A stretch of 64,000 nt of DNA from contig WQZD01000001.1 in NCBI GenBank assembly GCA_009780915.1, positions 62,001-126,000 of the forward strand. The letters run 5' to 3'. The DNA is from Propionibacteriaceae bacterium (GTDB lineage: Bacteria > Actinomycetota > Actinomycetes > Propionibacteriales > Propionibacteriaceae). This document shows positions 27,481 through 34,567 of this stretch, one piece after another. The notes beneath the pieces were generated by a model. It ran no database searches and was not told the origin of the DNA. It saw only the letters and a list, made by a program, of their open reading frames with translations. The translations under genes were made by a program, and so were the position numbers. Position 1 is the stretch's first letter, and each line of letters starts with the position of its first letter.

Positions 27481-28479
27481 ATGAGACATGCGGTCGTCAG
27501 CCGTGTGCTGCGTGGCGTCGCCGTGGCCCTCGTGTGTCTGTTGGCCGGGTTGGGGCAGGCCCCCGCGATGGCGGATCCGTCCCCTTCGCGCCTGGTGGTC
27601 GCCACTCCCACAGTCGTCGGTTCGAGCGTTTACGTCTCCGGACGGTTCACGTCGTCGTATGGCACGGGGATCGGCGGTCTGGCCGTGTACGTGATGCTGG
27701 ACGACATCTATCAGGGGACCACGGTCACCGGCCCCGACGGCACCTTCTCGTACTCCTTCGGAGCGCCCGGGCCGGGCAGCCACATCGTCAGCGCGTACTG
27801 GAGCGGGGACTCGCGGTACGGGCCGGCCTCCGACGGCGCCGTCTTCGGCGTGTCCCAGCAGCCGCAACCCGTCCAACCGGCCCCCCAAGTGCAGCGTGAC
27901 ACGTCGCTGTCCATCTCGTTGGATCCGACCCAGGCCAGTCCGGGCGCGACCATCGCGATCTCGGGCGTCTTGACCTCGAACGACAGCCCTGTCGGGTCGA
28001 GCCTGGTGAGCCTGAGCGTGGATTACGGGGACATCGACTCGTCGGTGGGCACAGGCGACGACGGCCGCTTCACCGCTCTGATGGCGCTGCCCGATGGCGA
28101 CACCTTCCCCGGCAGTTTCACTGTGACCGCGTCCTTCGCCGGCGACGGCGTCTACATCGGCTCCATGGCGCGCGCCACGGGGACCATCGTCGCCCCGCCG
28201 GCCCCGACCGCCTCCCCGAGCGAGGAGCCGACTCCCACCACGACCCCGACTCCGACCGCGTCGGCGACCGCTTCGTCCTCATCAGGTACAGTGGGCGCCA
28301 GCAGTACGTCAGTGGAAGGGAGCGGTTCGCCCATGGCCGTGGTCTCAGTGATCTTTTTCGGTGTGGCTCTCGTGGCGATCGGCGCCCTCGTGGTTCTGGG
28401 GCTCGTCTCCCATTCTCACAAGCGACTGGCCCGCGACGAGCGTCGCGGCTTCGGCACCGACTTCGGCAAGGAACGCTGA
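27481..28479 (+). CDS. Secreted, membrane-anchored protein with two Ig-like beta-sandwich domains
   Basis: A 332-residue surface protein. The signal peptide ends near ALVCLLAGLGQAPAMA. Two tandem beta-sandwich modules follow, about residues 33-125 and 130-240, with GLAVYVMLDD, GTFSYSFGAPGPGSHIVSAY and a second LTSNDSPVGSSLVSLSVDY block. A Ser/Thr/Pro-rich stalk (about 245-290) and a C-terminal membrane helix with cytoplasmic basic residues (about 295-320) end the protein. There is no LPXTG motif. AGGAGG five bases ahead fixes the ATG at 27481. A role in adhesion or wall spacing is inferred. It lies just upstream of the rpsF promoter on the same strand. Confidence 0.82.
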   Translation: MRHAVVSRVLRGVAVALVCLLAGLGQAPAMADPSPSRLVVATPTVVGSSVYVSGRFTSSYGTGIGGLAVYVMLDDIYQGTTVTGPDGTFSYSFGAPGPGSHIVSAYWSGDSRYGPASDGAVFGVSQQPQPVQPAPQVQRDTSLSISLDPTQASPGATIAISGVLTSNDSPVGSSLVSLSVDYGDIDSSVGTGDDGRFTALMALPDGDTFPGSFTVTASFAGDGVYIGSMARATGTIVAPPAPTASPSEEPTPTTTPTPTASATASSSSGTVGASSTSVEGSGSPMAVVSVIFFGVALVAIGALVVLGLVSHSHKRLARDERRGFGTDFGKER

Positions 28480-28496
28480 GGGACCACGGGCCCGAC

Positions 28497-28526
28497 GTGA
28501 CAGACCTGGGGTCCACCAGGTAAACT
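28497..28526 (+). promoter_or_regulatory. Promoter of the rpsF-ssb-rpsR-rplI cluster
   Basis: A GTGACA -35 box (28497-28502), an 18-bp spacer and a TAAACT -10 box (28521-28526). It lies about 80 bp before rpsF, leaving a roughly 70-nt leader. Confidence 0.65.
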
Positions 28527-28558
28527 ATGCCCTCGGCGCAACCGCGCCACACTCTCCT

Positions 28559-28588
28559 GCCATGGGACCTCCTCATGGCCGACAGTCC
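28559..28588 (+). promoter_or_regulatory. Candidate S6:S18-binding leader structure
   Basis: A GCCATG/CATGGC hairpin (28559-28579) has GGAC in its loop able to pair with GTCC at 28585-28588, and a CCG at the stem exit. Many bacteria carry a CCG-containing S6:S18-binding motif in the rpsF leader. The match here is by position and general shape only. Confidence 0.35.
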
Positions 28589-28604
28589 AGAGGAGACAAC
28601 GCGA

Positions 28605-28895
28605 ATGCGTAACTATGAAATTATGATCATCCTCGATCCCGAGGTCGACGATCGTCAGGTGCAGGGCATCATCGACACCCACCTGAAACCGGTCACGAAG
28701 GCTGGCGGCGTCATCACCAACATCGACATCATGGGTCGTCGTCGTTTCGCTTACGAGATCAAGAAGAAGTCCGAGGGGACGTACGTCGTGGTCAACCTCG
28801 ACGCCGAGTCCGCCGTCGTGAAGGAACTTGATCGTCGTCTCGGCATCGACGAGAAGGTGCTTCGCGCCAAGGTCTTCCGTCCAGAATCCAAGTGA
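28605..28895 (+). CDS. rpsF: 30S ribosomal protein S6
   Basis: 96 residues, full length. The N-terminal MRNYEIMIILDPEVDD, the central GRRRFAYEIKKKSEGTY and the C-terminal RAKVFRPESK are diagnostic. AGAGGAGA precedes the ATG by about eight bases. S6 binds S18 on the 30S platform, and both are encoded in this cluster. Confidence 0.98.
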   Translation: MRNYEIMIILDPEVDDRQVQGIIDTHLKPVTKAGGVITNIDIMGRRRFAYEIKKKSEGTYVVVNLDAESAVVKELDRRLGIDEKVLRAKVFRPESK

Positions 28896-28958
28896 CCGCG
28901 ACGTATTGTCGTAGGTCTCTTGTAGCGTAGAGTCACTGAATTCACTCAAAGGACGAAC

Positions 28959-29432
28959 ATGGCAGGCGAAACAGTCATCACCATCATCGGCAATCTCACC
29001 GGTGACCCCGAATTGCGGTTCACTCCCTCCGGAGCCGCCGTCGCCAACTTCACCGTGGCCTCGACGCCGCGCACCTTCGATCGCATGTCGAACGAATGGA
29101 AAGACGGCGAGGCGATGTTCCTCAACTGCTCGGTGTGGCGCCAGGTCGCGGAGAACGTGGCCGAGTCCCTCACCAAGGGCATGCGGGTCATCGTGCAGGG
29201 GCGCTTGAAGTCTCGCTCGTACGAGACGCAGTCGGGCGAGCGCCGCACCGTCTTCGAGGTCGAGGTCGACGAGATCGGCCCCGCGTTGAGGTACGCCACC
29301 GCCAAGGTGTCGCGCAACGCGTCCTCGGGGAACTTCCAGTCCGGGTCCGCCGGGTGGTCCGCGCCGTCGGAGCCCCAAGCGCCCGTGGCCGATCCGTGGG
29401 CGTCCGCCCAGTCCGACGAACCACCGTTCTGA
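28959..29432 (+). CDS. ssb: Single-stranded DNA-binding protein
   Basis: 157 residues. The OB-fold covers about residues 1-110, with [20 protein letters not shown] and [19 protein letters not shown]. It ends in the acidic partner-binding tip DEPPF. It lies between rpsF and rpsR, the usual order. A TTGTCG...TAGAGT pair in the 63-bp gap may give it an extra promoter. The Gly/Gln-rich linker is short compared with many actinobacterial SSBs. Confidence 0.97.
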   Translation: MAGETVITIIGNLTGDPELRFTPSGAAVANFTVASTPRTFDRMSNEWKDGEAMFLNCSVWRQVAENVAESLTKGMRVIVQGRLKSRSYETQSGERRTVFEVEVDEIGPALRYATAKVSRNASSGNFQSGSAGWSAPSEPQAPVADPWASAQSDEPPF

Positions 29433-29604
29433 CAAACCCCACCCCTAGCGGGGTGACGGGTTCCTCCGTGAACCCACCTGGTTCGCCTCACGGCGCGCCA
29501 CCAACCCGCCCTGGACCACAGGGCAACAGGGGTCTGGATGCCGACCGGCACTCAGCCCAGGCACATTCCGGCATCACGCCGGGCTCAAGAAAGGGAGCAC
29601 CACA

Positions 29605-29838
29605 ATGGCCGCACGTAAGCCAATCATGAAGAAGAAGATCGTGCCGGTGAAGACGATTCACATCGGTGAGGTCGACTACAAAGACGTCACGCTTCTGCGC
29701 AAGTTCATCTCGGATCGTGGCAAGATCCGTTCTCGCCGTGTGACCGGCCTGACTGTTCAGGACCAGCGCAAGGTCGCCCAGGCGATCAAGAACGCTCGCG
29801 AGGTCGCCCTGTTGCCGTACGCCACCTCGGGCCGCTGA
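29605..29838 (+). CDS. rpsR: 30S ribosomal protein S18, zinc-free (C-minus) form
   Basis: 77 residues with the S18 core [20 protein letters not shown] and [19 protein letters not shown]. Where zinc-binding S18 has Cys residues (CxFC and NCVQHQR types), this protein has [12 protein letters not shown] and LTVQDQR, so it has no Cys ligands. The ribosome-binding site AAAGGGAG lies eight bases upstream. A 170-bp spacer with small hairpins separates it from ssb. Confidence 0.96.
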   Translation: MAARKPIMKKKIVPVKTIHIGEVDYKDVTLLRKFISDRGKIRSRRVTGLTVQDQRKVAQAIKNAREVALLPYATSGR

Positions 29839-29853
29839 TAAGGAGAAGAAGGA

Positions 29854-30300
29854 ATGAAGCTCATTCTCACAACCGCTGTTGACAAGCTCGGCATCCCCGG
29901 CGACATCGTCGATGTCCGTCCCGGGTACGGGCGCAACTTCCTCCTTCCCCAGAACCGCGCCATCGCGTGGAGCCGTGGGGCGGAGAAGCAGATCGAGGGC
30001 ATCAAGCGTGCTCGCGACGCCCGCGAGATCCGTGGCATCGATCACGCCGCCGAGATCCGCACCCAGTTGGAAGGCCTCACGGTCACGGTGAAGGCTCGCT
30101 CCGGCGCCTCCGGGACACTGTTCGGCGCCATCACCCACTCGGCTCTCGCGCAGGCGGTGAAGACGGCCGGCGGTCCGGCCATCGACAAGCGCAGCATCGA
30201 GGTCGTCAAGCCGATCAAGACCCTGGGCACGCACACCATCAGCATCAAGCTCCATGACGCGGTGACCGCTCACATCCCTGTGGAAGTCGTCGCCGCGTAA
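29854..30300 (+). CDS. rplI: 50S ribosomal protein L9
   Basis: 148 residues. The N-terminal domain MKLILTTAVDKLGIPGDIVD...GYGRNFLLP is connected by the long helix to the C-terminal RNA-binding domain, which includes LFGAITHSALAQAV. It starts 15 bases after rpsR with AAGGAGAAGAAGG upstream. The cluster stops here; dnaB, which often follows, is elsewhere in the window. Confidence 0.98.
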   Translation: MKLILTTAVDKLGIPGDIVDVRPGYGRNFLLPQNRAIAWSRGAEKQIEGIKRARDAREIRGIDHAAEIRTQLEGLTVTVKARSGASGTLFGAITHSALAQAVKTAGGPAIDKRSIEVVKPIKTLGTHTISIKLHDAVTAHIPVEVVAA

Positions 30301-30396
30301 GGGTGGAACAGGTGGTCCCACCCTTCCAGACCATGATCGCTGTCGGGGGCGCCCGGCGTCCCGCGACAGACTCATGTTTCCATGACAGGGGGTCCC

Positions 30397-31806
30397 ATGG
30401 TCGAGCCTGACCTGACCGGGGTCATGCCCGTCACTGAGCCGTTGGCCCTCGCCTTCGCTCAGGCGGGGTACCGGCTGTACCTCGTGGGAGGTCCCGTACG
30501 CGACGCCGTGATGGGGATCGAGTCCTCGGACTTGGATTTCACCACCGCCGCACGTCCCGACGAGATCGAACGCATCCTGGCCGGGTTCAAGGGTCCGATC
30601 TGGGACATCGGCCGCGAATTCGGCACCATCGGGACGCTCATGCGCGCCGGGGGCCGCGAATGGCAGGTGGAGGTCACCACCTTCCGGGCGGACGCTTATC
30701 AGCCCGACTCCCGCAAACCTGAGGTCCGTTTCGGGAACAACATCGAAGACGATCTGAGACGACGCGACTTCACCATCAACGCCATGGCGATCGACATGGT
30801 GGACGGAACCTTCGTCGACCCCTTCCGGGGCGTCATCGACCTGGACGAAGGGGTGCTTCGTACCCCCGGAACGGCGACCATGTCCTTCGAGGACGACCCC
30901 CTGCGGATGATGAGGGCGGCCCGCTTCGCCGCGAGGTTCGGATTCCGCCCCACCCCGGACGTCATTCGCGCCATGATGGACATGGCCGGGCGTCTGTCGA
31001 TCGTCTCCGCCGAGCGCATCCGGGACGAGTTCACGAAACTGCTCTTGACCGACACCCCACGCATCGGCGTGGACATCCTCGTGCGCACCGGCTTGGCCGA
31101 CCACTTCCTTCCCGAGCTTCCGGCTCTACGTCTGGAGATCGACGAGCACCACCACCACAAGGACGTGTACGAACACTCCCTGGTCGTCCTCGACCAGGCC
31201 ATCGCGTTGGAGAAGGCCCGCAACCACGAGCCCGACCTCGTCAGCAGGCTGGCCGCCCTGCTCCACGACATCGGCAAGCCACGGACCCGCCGGTTGGAGC
31301 CGGGTGGGAAAGTGAGTTTCTACCACCACGACGTGGTGGGCGCCAAGCTGGCCACCAAGCGGCTGACGGCGATGAAGTACCCCAAGGACGTCGTCGAGGC
31401 GGTGACTATGCTGATCGACCTCCACTTGCGCTTCCACGGGTACGGCGAGGGGCAGTGGACGGATTCCGCAGTGCGCCGCTACGTGCGCGACGCCGGCCCC
31501 GAGTTGGAGCGGCTGCACATCCTGACCCGCGCGGATTGCACGACCAGGAATAAGAACAAGGCCGAGCGGCTGCGCCGTGCCTACGAAGAACTGGAATGGC
31601 GCATCGACGAGTTGGCGTCCCAGGAAGAGTTGGACGCGATCCGTCCCGACCTGGACGGCAACCAGATCATGGAGATCCTGGGCATCGGCCCGAGTCGCGC
31701 CGTGGGCCAGGCGTACGCCTTCCTCCTAGAGCGACGCCTGGATCGCGGCCCCGTCTCCGTCGAGGACGCCACCGCCGAACTCATGGAGTGGTGGGCGTCG
31801 CGGTAG
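30397..31806 (+). CDS. cca: CCA-adding tRNA nucleotidyltransferase with HD domain
   Basis: 469 residues. It adds or repairs the CCA end of tRNAs, required for tRNAs such as the tRNA-Arg here that lack encoded CCA. The class II nucleotidyltransferase motif YLVGGPVRDAVMG is followed by SDLDFTT (metal-binding Asp pair), then RRDFTINAMAID and the DDPLRMMRAARFAARFGF head domain. A C-terminal HD phosphohydrolase domain has EHSLVVLDQA and LLHDIGKP. The ATG at 30397 has GGGGG upstream; ATG 30382 is the alternative start. Confidence 0.95.
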   Translation: MVEPDLTGVMPVTEPLALAFAQAGYRLYLVGGPVRDAVMGIESSDLDFTTAARPDEIERILAGFKGPIWDIGREFGTIGTLMRAGGREWQVEVTTFRADAYQPDSRKPEVRFGNNIEDDLRRRDFTINAMAIDMVDGTFVDPFRGVIDLDEGVLRTPGTATMSFEDDPLRMMRAARFAARFGFRPTPDVIRAMMDMAGRLSIVSAERIRDEFTKLLLTDTPRIGVDILVRTGLADHFLPELPALRLEIDEHHHHKDVYEHSLVVLDQAIALEKARNHEPDLVSRLAALLHDIGKPRTRRLEPGGKVSFYHHDVVGAKLATKRLTAMKYPKDVVEAVTMLIDLHLRFHGYGEGQWTDSAVRRYVRDAGPELERLHILTRADCTTRNKNKAERLRRAYEELEWRIDELASQEELDAIRPDLDGNQIMEILGIGPSRAVGQAYAFLLERRLDRGPVSVEDATAELMEWWASR

Positions 31807-32130
31807 GCGGTCTGCGGGCCCTGTGAGTCGCGTGCCTTCTGTGACTCAGGTGTTCATCGCGGAGTGGGGGTCGCACGGAGGGGCCGCGCCATGAGGCTGC
31901 ACATATGGCCTAGCCCCGTGCACGTCATCCTTTTCCGGGGGAGGGGTACGCATCCCAGTCGGCCCCATCCTCATCAGTGACCTCGATCCCGACCGTCGCT
32001 AGGCAATCCTCCTTCAACTTGTCCGTCGAGTGATGGCTTCTGTCAGGACTCACGGCCTGATCAGGCGGAATCTGTAGCAAGGGCCGACAATTTCATGTCA
32101 CTCGATCAAGAGGGGCAACACTAGGTGACA
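31807..32130. other. Gene-free 324-bp region, possibly holding a decayed gene end
   Basis: Minus-strand bases from about 32083 down to a TGA at 31925-31927 can be read as an open frame of about 50 codons, including SPDRSHHSTDKLKEDCL and VTDEDGADWDAY. It has no start codon or ribosome site. It looks like the 3-prime end of a lost gene, but chance is not excluded. Confidence 0.3.
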
Positions 32131-32712
32131 TCAACGGTATTGGCGACGGACGGGGAGTGAGGCCCTCTCCTTGTGGTTGGTGACGAGGGCGACCACGAGC
32201 AGGACCAACCCTGTGATGAACCCGGCGATCCCCACGAAGAACCCGGCGACGATGATCAACACCAGGCGGTTCACCGGGGAGGGTGGGGCGACCATGGCGT
32301 ACCCACCGGAGGTCGGGGCCAGGCAGAGGACCGTGTAGTCCCCGGCCGAGGTGGCTGTGAACGTCACCGATTGGTACAGCCCCGAGGACTCCAGCGGCTG
32401 GGTGGCGCCGGGGGTCGTGGCGACAGGGGCGCCGCCGAAGGAGACGGCGCAGGTGGCCGGCGTGGAGAACGACCAGACGGCGTACTCCCCGGGTGTGTCC
32501 AGCGGGACCTGAGCGGGGGCGTTGAGGTCGAAGCGCGGGTTCGAGGACCAGGCCTTCATCTCGGACGTGCTGTAGCGGTTGGCGCCCATGATGGCGATCA
32601 GGGGGACGAGCACCATGATCGCCACCGCGACGATGACACGGTTCTGGCGCCTGCGGTGGGCCTTCGTCTCGGCGGAGAGCGGAGGTAGGCCGAGGGGTTG
32701 CTCGGGGGTCAT
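32131..32712 (-). CDS. Small membrane protein with extracytoplasmic beta-rich domain
   Basis: 193 residues. A hydrophobic segment near residues 26-45 is followed by an extracytoplasmic domain (about 50-145) with two regular repeats of strands (GEYAVWSF, GDYTVLCLAP). A second membrane helix with GLVLLVVALV lies near 150-182, and the cytoplasmic tail is basic. The family is not recognised. The start overlaps the stop of the EamA gene by four bases (ATGA), so it is translationally coupled to that transporter. Confidence 0.75.
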   Translation of the reverse strand: MTPEQPLGLPPLSAETKAHRRRQNRVIVAVAIMVLVPLIAIMGANRYSTSEMKAWSSNPRFDLNAPAQVPLDTPGEYAVWSFSTPATCAVSFGGAPVATTPGATQPLESSGLYQSVTFTATSAGDYTVLCLAPTSGGYAMVAPPSPVNRLVLIIVAGFFVGIAGFITGLVLLVVALVTNHKERASLPVRRQYR

Positions 32713-33575
32713 GGTCGCTCACCTTTCAGGTCACGGGCTGCGAGGCGGCGTCCCCGCCCTGCGGTCACAGTGATGCCCACGGAGGCCGCGATCACGCAGG
32801 CCATGGCCACCACGTCGGACGGGCTGAGGCGTTCGCCCAGGATGATCAGGGCGAACAGGGCCGCCATGGCCGGTTCGACGGACATCAGGATGGAGAACAC
32901 GCGCTGGTCGAGGGTGCGCAGGGCGGCCAGTTCCAGGCCGTACGGCAGGACCGAACTGAGCAACCCGACCGCGAGTCCCGTGGCCCACACCCACGGGTGG
33001 GCCAGGACGGGGGCGTACCAGACGAGGACGGGGACGACGAGGACGACCGAGCCCGCGACGTTGGCGCACACCACCGCCTGGGCACCTTGCCAGTGGCGTC
33101 CCACGTGCGGGGTGACGAGGATGTACCCGGCCCAACACGCCGCCGCCAGGAGGGCGAAACCGATGCCGGTCCAGGTCAGCGATCCCGGCGACCAGCCCAG
33201 CAGGGCGACGCCGAACCCGGCGAGCGCGACCCAGATGAGGTCGCGCAGCCCTCGGCTCTTGGCCAGAGCGACCGCCAGCGGCCCCAGGAATTCGATGGTC
33301 ACCGCGAGCCCGATGGGGATGCGCGACATGGCCTGATAGAAGCTGATGTTCATGGTGACCAGGCACCCGGCGTACCCCAACAAGCTCAGCCAGTCAGCCC
33401 GCCCGCGGCCTCGCAGCCGGGGACGCACGACGAGGATGAGGAGCAGGGCGCCCATGGTCGCGCGCAGCCACGCCATGGCCAAGGGGCCGGCGACGGGGAA
33501 GAGGTTCTTGGCGAAAGCCGATCCGATCTGGACGCAGACGATCGACCCGAGCGTCATCCAGATGGCTTTCTTCAT
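32709..33575 (-). CDS. EamA/DMT-family transporter
   Basis: 288 residues with about ten membrane segments in two EamA repeats. Each repeat ends with a family-typical block; the second has VEPAMAALFALIILGERLSPSD. RhtA-like amino-acid or metabolite efflux is likely but the substrate is unknown. The ATG at 33575 follows the divergent HTH gene by 70 bp. The downstream small membrane protein is coupled to it. Confidence 0.88.
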   Translation of the reverse strand: MKKAIWMTLGSIVCVQIGSAFAKNLFPVAGPLAMAWLRATMGALLLILVVRPRLRGRGRADWLSLLGYAGCLVTMNISFYQAMSRIPIGLAVTIEFLGPLAVALAKSRGLRDLIWVALAGFGVALLGWSPGSLTWTGIGFALLAAACWAGYILVTPHVGRHWQGAQAVVCANVAGSVVLVVPVLVWYAPVLAHPWVWATGLAVGLLSSVLPYGLELAALRTLDQRVFSILMSVEPAMAALFALIILGERLSPSDVVAMACVIAASVGITVTAGRGRRLAARDLKGERP

Positions 33576-33645
33576 GGGTGCAGACTAGCGCAGTCATCCG
33601 GCTCGATGGGGATGTGTGGGCGAATGGGAGATGTCGCGGGGTCTG

Positions 33646-33945
33646 TCAGCGCTGGGTGCGTGACGCGGTCGACCTGGTGGCGTCGTCGTCCAAGTGGTTC
33701 AGCAGGTCGCCGAGGGGGAGGTCGAGGGCGCGCGCGATGGCGTGCCATGTCCGGACGCTTCCCTCGTGGTATCCGTACAGGACGCCCGTGACCGTGGACT
33801 CCGCGATGTGGGCGCGCTGGACGAGTTGTTTCAAAGTGAGATTCAATTCCTGCCGTCTCACGTGTGCGGCCAACCTCACCGCGTCGAAGTTGGGCACATT
33901 CGCGCGGCTATTCAGATCGTTTGTTGACTGAGCCACACCACCCAT
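33646..33945 (-). CDS. XRE-family helix-turn-helix regulator
   Basis: About 99 residues from ATG 33945; a GTG start at 33981 would give 111. The Cro/C1-type HTH (about residues 22-78) reads LNLTLKQLVQRAHIAESTVTGVL then TWHAIARALDLPLGDLLNHL. No ribosome site stands out at any start, so a leaderless mRNA is possible. It is divergent from an unknown 148-residue gene, with direct repeats in the shared promoter region. That layout suggests that it controls itself and its neighbour. Confidence 0.8.
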   Translation of the reverse strand: MGGVAQSTNDLNSRANVPNFDAVRLAAHVRRQELNLTLKQLVQRAHIAESTVTGVLYGYHEGSVRTWHAIARALDLPLGDLLNHLDDDATRSTASRTQR

Positions 33946-33978
33946 CACAGCCGAGGAGTGGAAACTATCAAACCTTGA

Positions 33979-34005
33979 CACTACGGAGTGTAGACTTTCA
34001 CTACG
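33979..34005. promoter_or_regulatory. Direct-repeat operator candidate between the XRE gene and its divergent neighbour
   Basis: CACTACG occurs at 33979-33985 and again at 33999-34005, exactly 20 bp (about two helical turns) apart. It lies in the 141-bp divergent intergenic region. An inner CTAC...GTAG half-palindrome overlaps the first copy. Confidence 0.4.
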
Positions 34006-34086
34006 AGAACTCGGATCGCCGGCATTGCTTCAGGTATCGGGAACTCTGCAGCCACACCGTGAATTCCAATATGAGAGGACCCTTCC

Positions 34087-34533
34087 ATGGGTGGATTCGA
34101 CAGTGCCATAGTCCGCGCGGATGGCGAAGGGAGGTGGCGAGGTGCTGCTGCTTGTATTTACTATTGCACGAACATGGTCGCCGACTTTGCCGCCACGGCT
34201 CGAAGGATCGGGATGCGGCCGGAGGCCATGGACCCCGTCGTCGCGCCGTGGCCAGTGTCCTGTGTGGCGGAAGGGGATCACGGCGGGCGATGGGCCCAGG
34301 CCTGGATCCTTCTCCTGAACTCCAGCAGCCGTGACACCGTCGCCCAGAAGGCGGCGGCCGCCGCCATCGCCGTGGATGGGACGGCGTACCTCAACCAGCG
34401 CCACACCTCGGCGTTGGTCCTGGGGCGGGTGCTGGCCGGGCTGTGCGCGTACGACACTGAGGTTGCTCAGAATCTCTTCAAGGCGGCCCTGACCGGGGAC
34501 CCCTTCGCGGCGCCCCTGTTCGGTCTGGGGTGA
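34087..34533 (+). CDS. Uncharacterised small protein divergent from XRE regulator
   Basis: 148 residues, alanine-rich, probably cytoplasmic. An N-terminal half with WRGAAACIYYCTNMVADFA precedes a helical C-terminal half (AQKAAAAAIAVDGTAYLNQ...LVLGRVLAGLCAYD). I recognise no family and no catalytic motif. GAGAGGA precedes the ATG by eight bases, and the codon usage resembles its neighbours. The pairing with an HTH gene through a short divergent promoter region hints at a regulated, perhaps stress-related, unit. Confidence 0.6.
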   Translation: MGGFDSAIVRADGEGRWRGAAACIYYCTNMVADFAATARRIGMRPEAMDPVVAPWPVSCVAEGDHGGRWAQAWILLLNSSSRDTVAQKAAAAAIAVDGTAYLNQRHTSALVLGRVLAGLCAYDTEVAQNLFKAALTGDPFAAPLFGLG

Positions 34534-34534
34534 C

Positions 34535-34566
34535 AGCCCCCGCGCCCGACCGGTGTCGGGCGGCTG
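34535..34566. terminator. Hairpin between convergent genes
   Basis: CGCCCGAC and GTCGGGCG (34543-34562) form an 8-bp perfect stem with a CGGT loop. It occupies the 34-bp gap between two converging stop codons. Confidence 0.6.
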
Positions 34567-34567
34567 T

